A stretch of DNA of 62,447 bases from Alphaproteobacteria bacterium. GTDB lineage: Bacteria; Pseudomonadota; Alphaproteobacteria; Caulobacterales; Caulobacteraceae. The translations under genes were made by a program, and so were the position numbers. Positions 1-8,471 of this stretch are shown piece by piece. A model generated the notes under the pieces. The model was not told the origin of the DNA and did not search any database. It was given only the letters and a program-made list of their open reading frames with translations. Positions within the stretch are counted from its first letter, which is position 1; each line of letters begins with the position of its first letter. The stretch spans positions 1-62,447 of the forward strand of contig JAHJNW010000071.1 of assembly GCA_018820665.1 (NCBI GenBank), in the 5' to 3' direction.

Positions 1-92
1 CAGCCCCGGCCGCCGACGTCTGTGGCAAGCCCCCTCCACCGCTTCGCGGTCCCCCTCCCCCGGAGGGGGAGGAATGTGCTGTCCGACGGTCC

Positions 93-1343
93 TCACATTG
101 TCTCCAATCGCAACTGCTTCAGTTTCTGCGCATCGATCTCGCCCGAGGCGATCTTGCACAGGATCAGGGCGCTGAGCTGGGCCCGTTCGACGAAGCTGGC
201 CGGCCAGGCGAACTCCTGATCCGAATGGATGTCGCCGCCCAGCACGCCGAGGGTGTCGATGTTCGGCAGTCCCGCCGCGTGCAGGTTGTTGCCCTCGCAG
301 ACCCCGCCCGAGGGCTTCCAGGCGATGGTCTGGCCCAGCAGGGCGCCGGTCTCGCGCACGGCCTCGAACAGGGCCGACTGGCTGGCGTCCATCGGCTTGG
401 GCGCGCGGGTCATGCCGCCGTGCAGGTCCAGCGAAAGGCCGGGGAAGGGCGGCTCGGCGGCGATCTGGCGCACCGCGGCCTCGATCCACTCCGCCGCTGC
501 CTTGTCCGGCACGCGCACATTGAAGCGGATGACGGCGGTGTCGGCGACGACGTTCAGCGGCCCGCCGCCGGCGATCTTCGCGACGTTGATCGTGACGCCC
601 TCGCGCTGACCGTTCAGGGCGTGCAGGCGGGCGGCGAGGATAGCGGCGCCGGCGACGGCGTTGGCGCCCTCCTCGAAGGCGCGGCCGGCGTGGGCCGCCT
701 TGCCGGCGACGATCAGATGGTAATTGCCGCTGCCCTTGCGCGCGCCCGCCAGCGTCCCGTCGGCGAGGGCCGGCTCATAGGTCATGCCGACGTGGCCGCG
801 CCCGCCCAGTTCGGCCAGCAGGGGGGCGGAGGCGGGTGAGCCGATCTCCTCGTCCGGCGACAGCAACACGGTCCAGCCGACGCCGGCCTTGTCGGGATGG
901 GTCTCGAACGCCTCCAGCGCCGCGAGCAGGACGCTGATCCCGCCCTTCATGTCGGCGATGCCGGGGCCGTTCAGGGCGCCGTCGGGGCGCGTCGTGACCG
1001 TCTGGAAGGCGCTGTCGCCGGGGAAGACGGTGTCGTAGTGGCCGGTCAGGACGACCTGCACCGGCGCGTCGGGCCGCATCGTGATTTTCAGGGCGTCGGC
1101 GTGAGCCTCGGCCCGCACCTTGCCGTCGTCGCCAATGGTAGTCGAACCGGCCGTGTGGACCCTCACGACCTCTGCCGCCAGCGGCGCGGCGGCGGCCTCC
1201 AGATGGTCAAGCATCTGCGCGAGTCCAGCGCCGTTGCGGCTGCCGGAATTGATTCCGGCCCAGTCGACCGCCCGGCCGACGATAGCCGCCCCGCGCGCCG
1301 TGACATGGTCGAGCACGGCCTGGTCGTGAGGAAGAATCCGCAT
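93..1343 (-). CDS. M20 family metallopeptidase (carboxypeptidase G2-like)
   Basis: Predicted cytoplasmic zinc hydrolase of 416 aa that cleaves an amide or peptide bond next to a carboxylate; the substrate cannot be told from sequence. The M20 metal ligands are visible: GHYDTVF (His102), GIADMKGG (Asp131, bridging), SPDEEIG (catalytic Glu165 and ligand Glu166), an EP ligand in TYEPAL, and a C-terminal GGDIHSD histidine. The dimerisation lid lies between the two metal-binding halves. I chose the Met of MRILPHDQ; an upstream in-frame start at 1373 would add only ten residues (Pro/Gly-rich) and lacks support. No signal peptide. Monocistronic, divergent from the membrane protein at 1448. Family assignment is firm, substrate unknown. 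Confidence 0.88.
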   Translation of the reverse strand: MRILPHDQAVLDHVTARGAAIVGRAVDWAGINSGSRNGAGLAQMLDHLEAAAAPLAAEVVRVHTAGSTTIGDDGKVRAEAHADALKITMRPDAPVQVVLTGHYDTVFPGDSAFQTVTTRPDGALNGPGIADMKGGISVLLAALEAFETHPDKAGVGWTVLLSPDEEIGSPASAPLLAELGGRGHVGMTYEPALADGTLAGARKGSGNYHLIVAGKAAHAGRAFEEGANAVAGAAILAARLHALNGQREGVTINVAKIAGGGPLNVVADTAVIRFNVRVPDKAAAEWIEAAVRQIAAEPPFPGLSLDLHGGMTRAPKPMDASQSALFEAVRETGALLGQTIAWKPSGGVCEGNNLHAAGLPNIDTLGVLGGDIHSDQEFAWPASFVERAQLSALILCKIASGEIDAQKLKQLRLETM

Positions 1344-1447
1344 GCGGCCGGACCCTAGCGGCCCGGGCCGCAAAGGTGAAGGCGAGGGCAGCTATCGACT
1401 CTGCGGATCGCGAGCTAGGGTTCGCCTCCATCCATTGGAGGAACGGG

Positions 1448-1960
1448 ATGACAGATATTTTACGGGCCATGAACCCCGCCGGAGCGCTTGCCACCGAGGA
1501 CGCCGCTCGTGCGGCCGCGCAGGTCAGCGCTATCGGTATGGTGATCGGGGCAATCCACACGGCCGTCGGCGCTTGGTACGCCTCGACGCCGGCCGCGAGT
1601 GAAGCGACGGCACGGGTGATAGAGGAGTTCACAGGCCAGGCCCCGGAGCCCGCCCAGCTCGCGTCGCAGGCCCAGATGGGACTCTACCTCGCGGGAGCAC
1701 TCGTCGTGCTCCAGCTGATTCTGGCGGCCGTGCAGTGGCGAAAGCCGAACGTCGCGCTTCCGATCCTGTTTCTCGTGCTGGTGGTCTGGGGCCTCGGCGG
1801 GTCCATCCTCGCCCTGGTCATGCCGATGTTTGGCGGCGGACAGCCGATGTGGCTGACGCTCTTCACCCTGGTGACGATGCTGATCGCCGCCATCATGCAC
1901 ATCGCCGGCATCCGCGGGGCCAGCGCCCTGGGCAAGTTCCGCGACGCCCAGGCCTACTGA
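1448..1960 (+). CDS. Small four-helix membrane protein, unknown function
   Basis: Predicted 170-aa integral membrane protein. Hydrophobic segments lie at about residues 25-45, 78-95, 103-127 and 133-152, the last followed by a short basic tail. The ATG at 1448 is chosen over an in-frame codon at 1376 because GGAGGAAC sits directly upstream of it. I do not recognise a family and see no catalytic motif. It is convergent with tamB (3 nt between the stops), so it is not part of the TamAB operon. Confidence 0.7.
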   Translation: MTDILRAMNPAGALATEDAARAAAQVSAIGMVIGAIHTAVGAWYASTPAASEATARVIEEFTGQAPEPAQLASQAQMGLYLAGALVVLQLILAAVQWRKPNVALPILFLVLVVWGLGGSILALVMPMFGGGQPMWLTLFTLVTMLIAAIMHIAGIRGASALGKFRDAQAY

Positions 1961-1963
1961 AGA

Positions 1964-4900
1964 CTAGCGATTCGGGCGTCGGTCCTCGCGACCGGCGCCC
2001 GGCTCGCGTGACTGCCGGCGCCACCGGATCGACAGGGTGGCGCCGCCCTCTCCGCCGAACTCCGAGCTGACGGTCAGGTTGCGGCGCACCTGCCATTCGA
2101 CATTCACGGCCGCGCCGTTCTCGCCGCCGCCGATGATTTCCAGATAGACGTCGTCCGTGATGTAGCGCCCGCCGGCCACGGTCAGGCTGGAGGCCTCGCC
2201 CCCGAACGACAGCCGGTCCAGTCCGGCCAGCTCGCGCAGATTGCCGATCACGTCGAAGCCGCCGCCGCCCGCCAGGGCGCCGACGCTGGCCGCCAGCTGG
2301 GCCGCCTCGAAGGCTGACAGCTGCGACGCCGACCGCCCGAACAGGACCTGGGAAAGGATTTCGTCCTGCGGCAGATCCGGCGTCGAGGTCAGGGCGATCT
2401 CGGGCCTCGCCGCGGTGCCGGTGACGCGGATCGTCGCCGTCAGGGCGGGATCATCCCGGGTGGCGGTCAGATTGAGACGGATGTTCTCGGGTTGCGTCGA
2501 CAGGGTGACCGTCCCGCGCTCGTCGAAGACGAAACGCTTGCCGCCGAAGTCGTAGTCGCCGCGGACCACCCGGGCCGTGCCCGACAGCACGGGCTGGTTG
2601 ATGGTGCCGGTCACCCGGGCGTTGACGTTCATCTCGACGTTCAGGCCCCGTCCGATCACCCGCACGTCGCCGCCGGGCGAGCGGATGGCGATGTCGATGC
2701 CGATCTGCGGCCCGCGCGGCTGGTTCTGCTCTTCCTCGGGCACGTCGCCGCCCGGCTTGTTGATCTCGATCACGTCCATGCGGACGATGCCGGTCGATCC
2801 GGGCGGATTGGCCTGGATGGTGGCCTCGTCGATATCGACGCGGCCGGCCAGCTGGATCTTGCCGTCGGCGGCCCGGACCACGCTGAGCGGCCCGGAGGCT
2901 CGGGCCACGGCGATGTCGTTGTCGATGATGCGGAAGCGGCTCAACGCCAGCTCGACGCTGGAGCCCGAGCCCTCGCGCAGGCCGATGCGGCCGTCGCCGG
3001 CGACCGTGCCGCCCTCGCCGTCGGTGGCCGAGAAGCTCTCGACCAGGGCGGTGGTGTCGTCGAAGCGGCTGGCCAAGGTTACGTCGCGCAGCTGCAGACC
3101 GGTGGCGTTGTCGCGGAAACTGCCTTCCCATAGGTCCATGCGGCCGTTGATGCGCGGCGCGGCGATCGTGCCGCCCAAGGTCGCGCGGGCGTTGACGACG
3201 CCGGACAGCGAGCGCTCGCCGCCGAGGAACAGGTCCCATACCGGCTGGATCTGGCCCTGAATGTCGATCTCGCCCGACATCGGCCGGGTGCGGACCACCG
3301 CCAGGCGCAGCGGCGCCGCTGACGCCTCGACCGGCAGGGTGATGTCGGCGTTGGCGGTGACCGCGCCGTCATCGTCGACCTGGGCCCGGACCCTGAGCGT
3401 ATTGTCGACCAGCACCGCGTTCACGGTTCCGTCGATCGCGAGCGTGTTCGGCGCGTCGATGCTGCGCACATTCTCCAGCGTGACATTGGCCGAGCCCGAC
3501 AGGTCGTCGCCGGCGCCGCGCAACGACAGCCGGCCGGTCGCGCGGCCTCGCAGGTCGGGGGCGAGGGAGCCCAGTTCGACACTGGTCAGATTGGCCTCGA
3601 TGACGGCGGCGCGGGAATCCTGGCGCAGCTCGCCGGTCAGAACGCCGCCGCCGACGCCCAGGTCGACCCGGACAACGCGGCCGTCGCCTGACAGGGCGAC
3701 CACGGCCGGATTGCGGGTGACGAACTCGATCTCCCGGACGCGGCCCGAGCCTTCCAGCACGACGGTCTGGGCGTTGGTCTGACGCGAGTAGACGCCGGAC
3801 CCGTCGAAGCTGACCGGCGTGGCGCCGCCGACGTCGGCCTTCACGGTGAAGGGCAGGCGGTCCAGCGTGCCGCGACCGCTCAGGTCCAGCGAACGGATGA
3901 TCCAGGTCGATCCGGCGAGGCGGACGTTGCGGCCGGTGACGTCGAGGATGGCGGTCTCGGCGCCGGCGCCCTCGGTCAGGCGGATGCGGCCGTCGGCCGT
4001 GCCCGAGGCGAGGAAGGCGCCTGGACGCGCCGTGAAGGTCAGGTCGGCGCTGGACGGGAAGCTGTTCGACAGGGCGATCGCGCCCTGCGCCGTCACCCCG
4101 CCGGCGTCGACGTCGACGTCGGTCAGGCGAATGCGGTCGCCGCCGAGATAGAAGTTTCCGCTGGCCCGCGCGGGGCCGTAGTTCGAGCCGGAGACGACCG
4201 AGATGCGGCCGTCGGAGGCGTCGGCCCCGCGACGGAAGCTCAGGTCCATGGTTGCGTCGGTCAGGGTCAGGGCGCCGGCGGCGACCCGGGCGAACCTGGC
4301 CTGCAAGTCCGCGCTGGGCCGGGCCAGGGTGCCGCCGACCGTGCCCTCGCCGGTCATGGCGCCGTCGATCTCGACCGGGCCGACGCCGAACGGGCCGCGC
4401 GCGTTCCAGTTCATGGCCAGCCGCATCCGGCCGTCGCCCTCGATGAAGCCACGTGCGGCGGCATTGCCATGCTCGCCGCTCAGCCGGGCCGACTCAATCT
4501 GCACCCGCGCGTCGGTCAGGGTTCCGACCAGCTGCAGCCGCGGGGTCGCGCCCAGCAGCCGGTCCAGTTCGCTGACGCCGAGCTCGAGGCCGCGCCCGCG
4601 TCCGTCAAAGGTGATCCGCCACGGCGCGCCGGCCCGCGGCATGGAGGCGGCGATCGTCCCGCCGAAGGCGCCCTCGGCGCCCGGACGCAGCCGGCTGGCG
4701 TCGGTGACCTCGGCCCGGCCGCGGAAGCCGAGACCGCCCAACAGATTGCGGCCGCCCGTTCCCGAGACCCGGAGGGCGCGGCCGGTGGCTTCCAGCCGTT
4801 CCAGCAGGACGGCGCCATCGGCCAGACGCGCCGCCTCGAACTGCACGCGCGGCTCCGGCCCGAGCAGGCCGCCGACCATGCCGGCCGTCGACCCGCCGGC

Positions 4901-6196
4901 GGCGCGCAGGTCGCCGTCGATGTCATAGCGCCCGTCGCGGGCCTGGATGTTGACCGGGCCGCGGATGCGTCGGGCCTGATAGCTGGACAGGTCGGCCCCG
5001 AGGATGTCGATGGAGCCGTTAAGGCTCCAGTCCGTCGCGTCGCCGCGGAACAGGGCTGACCAGGCCGCGCCCTCGCCGAGGGGCCGTCCGGCCAGCCGCG
5101 TCAGTGAGGGCGTGGAGACGTTGATGCGCACGCCCCGGGGGGCGCTGCGGTCGCTGATCCGGATCAGGCCGCTGGCGCTCGAATTCAGGTTGTCGGAGAT
5201 CAGACGCCAGCCGACCCCTTGCAGACCGTCGTCGTCGCGATCCGGGGCCGTGGCCACGGCGAAGCGGGCGGTCTGTCCGATGCGGCTGACGAACGGCTCC
5301 AGCAGGTCCGACCCCGAGAAGTCGGCATAGCCGGCGATGCGGATCTGGTCGGGACCGTAGGTTCCCTTGATCGACAGGGGCGTGAAATCGCCGGTGCGCA
5401 CGACGGCGTCGACGACCTCGCCATTGACGATCGCGGTCGCGAGGAAGGGCTGGTCCGGGGAGTAGCCGAGGGCGCCGGCGATCGGCCCGCCGCGGGCCTC
5501 CCGCGCCCGCAGGTTCAACCGCATGTCGGCGATGTCGTCGCCGATGGCGGCGGTCAGACGCAGGAAATCGCCCGGCCGGCTGTTGCTGTCGGCGTTGACG
5601 GTGACCGTCTTCGCCCCCTTGCGCGGGATCAGGGCCTCGCCAGCCAGGTTCCAGCGGCCGTATTCCTTGCTGAAGTCCTCCAGCAGTTCGACGTCGGCCT
5701 CGAACCGGTCGATGTCGATCGACAGCGGCTGGGGGCCGGGCGGCTCGGTCGAGACCTCGACCACCGGACGGCGGATCAGGCGGATGAGGTCCGCCTCGAT
5801 CGCCGTGGCGTGGAACCGGCGGGTGATCAGCGGCCACCAGTTCCAGTCGACCCGCACCTCGCGCGCCTCCAGCCAGACCCCGTCCTCATCGGTCACCGTG
5901 ACCCGGCCGATGGTGAAGTCGTCGAACAGGTCGCCGCGGACGTCCTCGACATTGATGCGTCCGTAGCGGCCGACCTTCTGGCCGGCCACGAAGCTGGTCA
6001 CCAGGCCGCGGCCGGAGTCGGACAGCAGATACATCCGGCCGCCGACGGCGACCAGCAACACCAAGGCGGCGAGGATCGCCAGGCCGAGGCCGCCGAAGAA
6101 GGCAAGAGCCTGCATCCGCGTGCGCTTCTTGCGCGTCTTCACGGCCGGCGTGTCAGGCGTCTCCGGGGCGTCCGGTGCGGGCGGGACGTCGGTCAA
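1964..6196 (-). CDS. tamB: TamB-like translocation and assembly module protein (DUF490)
   Basis: Very long 1410-aa inner-membrane-anchored periplasmic protein. TamB works with an Omp85 partner (TamA) in outer membrane protein assembly and, in the wider AsmA-like group, lipid transport between membranes. Seen here: a basic N-terminus, one TM helix at about 28-52 (QALAFFGGLGLAILAALVLL), then over a thousand residues of repetitive beta-rich sequence, and a C-terminal DUF490 domain with DLPQDEILSQVLFGR and a final LSIRWRR strand. It starts with TTG in a 4-nt TTGA overlap with the tamA stop, so translation is probably coupled. Gene order and length are typical. Confidence 0.93.
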   Translation of the reverse strand: MTDVPPAPDAPETPDTPAVKTRKKRTRMQALAFFGGLGLAILAALVLLVAVGGRMYLLSDSGRGLVTSFVAGQKVGRYGRINVEDVRGDLFDDFTIGRVTVTDEDGVWLEAREVRVDWNWWPLITRRFHATAIEADLIRLIRRPVVEVSTEPPGPQPLSIDIDRFEADVELLEDFSKEYGRWNLAGEALIPRKGAKTVTVNADSNSRPGDFLRLTAAIGDDIADMRLNLRAREARGGPIAGALGYSPDQPFLATAIVNGEVVDAVVRTGDFTPLSIKGTYGPDQIRIAGYADFSGSDLLEPFVSRIGQTARFAVATAPDRDDDGLQGVGWRLISDNLNSSASGLIRISDRSAPRGVRINVSTPSLTRLAGRPLGEGAAWSALFRGDATDWSLNGSIDILGADLSSYQARRIRGPVNIQARDGRYDIDGDLRAAGGSTAGMVGGLLGPEPRVQFEAARLADGAVLLERLEATGRALRVSGTGGRNLLGGLGFRGRAEVTDASRLRPGAEGAFGGTIAASMPRAGAPWRITFDGRGRGLELGVSELDRLLGATPRLQLVGTLTDARVQIESARLSGEHGNAAARGFIEGDGRMRLAMNWNARGPFGVGPVEIDGAMTGEGTVGGTLARPSADLQARFARVAAGALTLTDATMDLSFRRGADASDGRISVVSGSNYGPARASGNFYLGGDRIRLTDVDVDAGGVTAQGAIALSNSFPSSADLTFTARPGAFLASGTADGRIRLTEGAGAETAILDVTGRNVRLAGSTWIIRSLDLSGRGTLDRLPFTVKADVGGATPVSFDGSGVYSRQTNAQTVVLEGSGRVREIEFVTRNPAVVALSGDGRVVRVDLGVGGGVLTGELRQDSRAAVIEANLTSVELGSLAPDLRGRATGRLSLRGAGDDLSGSANVTLENVRSIDAPNTLAIDGTVNAVLVDNTLRVRAQVDDDGAVTANADITLPVEASAAPLRLAVVRTRPMSGEIDIQGQIQPVWDLFLGGERSLSGVVNARATLGGTIAAPRINGRMDLWEGSFRDNATGLQLRDVTLASRFDDTTALVESFSATDGEGGTVAGDGRIGLREGSGSSVELALSRFRIIDNDIAVARASGPLSVVRAADGKIQLAGRVDIDEATIQANPPGSTGIVRMDVIEINKPGGDVPEEEQNQPRGPQIGIDIAIRSPGGDVRVIGRGLNVEMNVNARVTGTINQPVLSGTARVVRGDYDFGGKRFVFDERGTVTLSTQPENIRLNLTATRDDPALTATIRVTGTAARPEIALTSTPDLPQDEILSQVLFGRSASQLSAFEAAQLAASVGALAGGGGFDVIGNLRELAGLDRLSFGGEASSLTVAGGRYITDDVYLEIIGGGENGAAVNVEWQVRRNLTVSSEFGGEGGATLSIRWRRQSREPGAGREDRRPNR

Positions 6197-7983
6197 AACG
6201 CCTGTCCGATGCTGACGTAGATCTGGAAGTCGGCATCGCCCTCACGTTTCTCGAGCGGGAAGGCGACATCGGCGCGGATCGGACCGAACGGCAGCTTGTA
6301 ACGCACGCCGAAGCCAGCGCCGTAGCGCATGTTGCTGAAGTCCGGCGCCTGGTCGAAGCCGACCGAGCCGGCGTCGACGAAGGCCACGCCCTGGAAGCTG
6401 CCGAAGATATTGCGCCGCACCTCGGCCGAGGCCTCGAACAGGCTCAGGCCGCCGCGCGGCGTATTGTCGGGCAGACGTGGAGCGACGCCTTGGTATTCAT
6501 AGCCGCGCACCGAACCTCCGCCGCCCGAATAGAACAGACGGTCCGACGGAACGAGCAACTCGTCGCCGCCGAGGAGCGAGCCGAGACGCACCCGGCCGGC
6601 CAGCACCGTGCGCGCGTTGTCTTCGACCGGCAGATAGGCGGTCGCCTGGGCTTCGGTGCGCACGAACAGGGTCGTGTCCTCGCCCGCCACCGCCGTCGGC
6701 TGGGCGGAGACCGTCAGCCGCCAGCCCGTGGTCGGGTCGAGCGGATCGTTGGAATAGTCCAGATAGGCGCTGCCGCGGCCCGTGAGGATGATCAGGTCGC
6801 GTTCGAAATTGATCGGCAGCTGGGTGACCGGGTCGAAGCGATTCTCGTCGTATTTGCCCGCGTCGAGGCCGACGCCATAGCTGAACCACGAGGTCTTGCC
6901 GATGCGCTGCTGCAGGTCGGCGGCGGCGGCCAGCGCCGTCCGGCGGTAGGCGTCGGTATCCTCGTTCAGCAGGGCGGTGGACAGACGCAGCGTCTGCCCG
7001 GGCCGGCGCCAGTGGGGCAGGCGCAGATCAGCGCCGAGGCGGCTGTCGACGTCGGCGAGGCGGGCCTGCCAGACAAGGGTGTCGGCCCGGCCGAACCGGT
7101 TGTGCCAGGTCCAGAGCACATCGACGCCGGAGCCTTCGGCCGTGCTGAAGGTCGCGCCGGCCTCGAGGATGCGCCGCGGGCGGTCGGTCAGGGTGACGAT
7201 GACCGGCCGGTTGCCCTCGGCGTTCGACTGGTCCTGCGGCGCCAGGGCCACGCCGATGCCGTCGTAGACGCCGGTGTCGAGCAGCCGCCGCTCCAGCTCG
7301 GCGACGTCTTCGGGATCATAGACCTCGCCCTCGGACCAGGGCGCGAGACCGGCCACCCAGTTTGGGTTGGTGCGGCCGCTGGTCTCCAGCCGCACGCCGT
7401 CCAGGCGCACCAATGCCCCGGCGACGATGTTGTAGGTCGGCTGCATGGTCAGGGTGGCGTGATCGACCACGACGCGGCGGGGTTCGGCCTCCGCGTCGGC
7501 GTGTCCTCGCCGGGTCAGACCCGCGACGATCCGGCCCTCGGCCGCGATCACATCGACCGCGCGACCGGGCTCCCCGGCCTCCAGATCGAGATCGTCCCGG
7601 ACCGCCTCCTGCAGCGTCGGGGCGGGCGAGGGTTCGGCGAAGTTGATGATCGGCTCGGTCAGGACGAAACGCGGGCCCGGGGTCACGGCGATGATGGCCA
7701 CCGGCGTGGCCTCGCCCTCGACGACATCCTCCAGCACCGGCTGATAATAGCCTTCGGATCTCAGCAGGGCCTCGGCCGCCTCGAGCGCACCGCGGGCGCG
7801 GCGTCGGGCCTCAAAACGGTTGGCGGGCGGTCCGTCAACCTCGCCTATCGCCCGCTGCAGCTGGGCCCTCAGGTCCGCGTCCATCTCGCCGCGCACCACG
7901 GCGCGCGGATCCGCGGCGGCCGTGGACGCCAGAAGCGCGAACCCGGCCACGCTGGAAACAAACAGGGCGGGCCTCAACGTCAA
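6193..7983 (-). CDS. tamA: TamA-like Omp85 outer membrane assembly protein
   Basis: Outer membrane beta-barrel of the Omp85 superfamily, about 596 aa, partner of the following tamB. N-terminal signal peptide (TLRPALFVSS...STAAADP), POTRA-type repeats over roughly residues 30-240 (for example GYYQPVLED and PGPRFVLTEP), then a 16-strand-type barrel. Barrel hallmarks are SGGGGSVRGYEYQG, the Omp85 VRGY motif, and the last strand DFQIYVSIGQAF ending in Phe. No ATG is available at the right place; I favour TTG at 7983, which starts the signal peptide and has CAAGG upstream, over TTG at 8007. The lipoprotein gene 99 nt upstream is on the same strand and may be cotranscribed. Confidence 0.92.
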   Translation of the reverse strand: MTLRPALFVSSVAGFALLASTAAADPRAVVRGEMDADLRAQLQRAIGEVDGPPANRFEARRRARGALEAAEALLRSEGYYQPVLEDVVEGEATPVAIIAVTPGPRFVLTEPIINFAEPSPAPTLQEAVRDDLDLEAGEPGRAVDVIAAEGRIVAGLTRRGHADAEAEPRRVVVDHATLTMQPTYNIVAGALVRLDGVRLETSGRTNPNWVAGLAPWSEGEVYDPEDVAELERRLLDTGVYDGIGVALAPQDQSNAEGNRPVIVTLTDRPRRILEAGATFSTAEGSGVDVLWTWHNRFGRADTLVWQARLADVDSRLGADLRLPHWRRPGQTLRLSTALLNEDTDAYRRTALAAAADLQQRIGKTSWFSYGVGLDAGKYDENRFDPVTQLPINFERDLIILTGRGSAYLDYSNDPLDPTTGWRLTVSAQPTAVAGEDTTLFVRTEAQATAYLPVEDNARTVLAGRVRLGSLLGGDELLVPSDRLFYSGGGGSVRGYEYQGVAPRLPDNTPRGGLSLFEASAEVRRNIFGSFQGVAFVDAGSVGFDQAPDFSNMRYGAGFGVRYKLPFGPIRADVAFPLEKREGDADFQIYVSIGQAF

Positions 7984-8082
7984 TCTGGAACCTTGGTCAG
8001 CGGGCAAGCGCCCATATACCGGCGGGCGGGACGGAATTGCATCCGCCGACGGCGCAAATGGGGCGCCGTCCGGGCGGTCTGG

Positions 8083-8334
8083 TCAGTAGAACAGCGTCTC
8101 GCTGTTCGGCTGCACCGACTCCTCCGACGACTTTGGTTCGGCCGGCTGGATGCTGTTGTCCGGCGTGTCCATCGCGCCGGGTTCGGCGACCGGGGCCTGC
8201 ACCTCTTCGATGCTGGGCGCGACCGGCTCTTCCATCGGCGCGTCCATGACTTCCGGCTCGGCGGGCCGCGGGTCGTCGCAGGCGGTCAGGGCGACCGCGC
8301 CGGCGATGGCGACAAGGGCGAAAAGGCGTTTCAT
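8083..8334 (-). CDS. Small acidic lipoprotein
   Basis: 83-aa precursor with a clear type II signal peptide: basic MKRLF, hydrophobic core, and lipobox LTAC with Cys at about residue 19. The mature part is low-complexity, acidic and Pro/Glu-rich (several EEPV/EVQAPV segments), so it is probably unstructured. It lies immediately upstream of tamA-tamB on the same strand, which suggests, without proof, an envelope role. No family recognised. Confidence 0.72.
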   Translation of the reverse strand: MKRLFALVAIAGAVALTACDDPRPAEPEVMDAPMEEPVAPSIEEVQAPVAEPGAMDTPDNSIQPAEPKSSEESVQPNSETLFY

Positions 8335-8471
8335 CAGTCAGCTCCCCGGATCGGCGTTCCAACGCGCGGCCGTATTGAGCGTTCCATAGCCAGTATCGCG
8401 CGCGCGGTCATCACGCCCGGAAACCAATCCTTTTCCAATTAAGGCAACAGTGCCGGACTGGAGGGTTTTCG

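Noticed and set aside
37..72. GC-rich inverted repeat like those in intergenic regions of related genomes
   Set aside because: Only one copy recognised in the window, so no repeat family can be claimed.
6175..8442. 755-aa plus-strand ORF antisense to tamA
   Set aside because: Low-complexity, Arg/Gly/Ala-rich translation, mirror of a well-supported gene. A GC-rich shadow frame.
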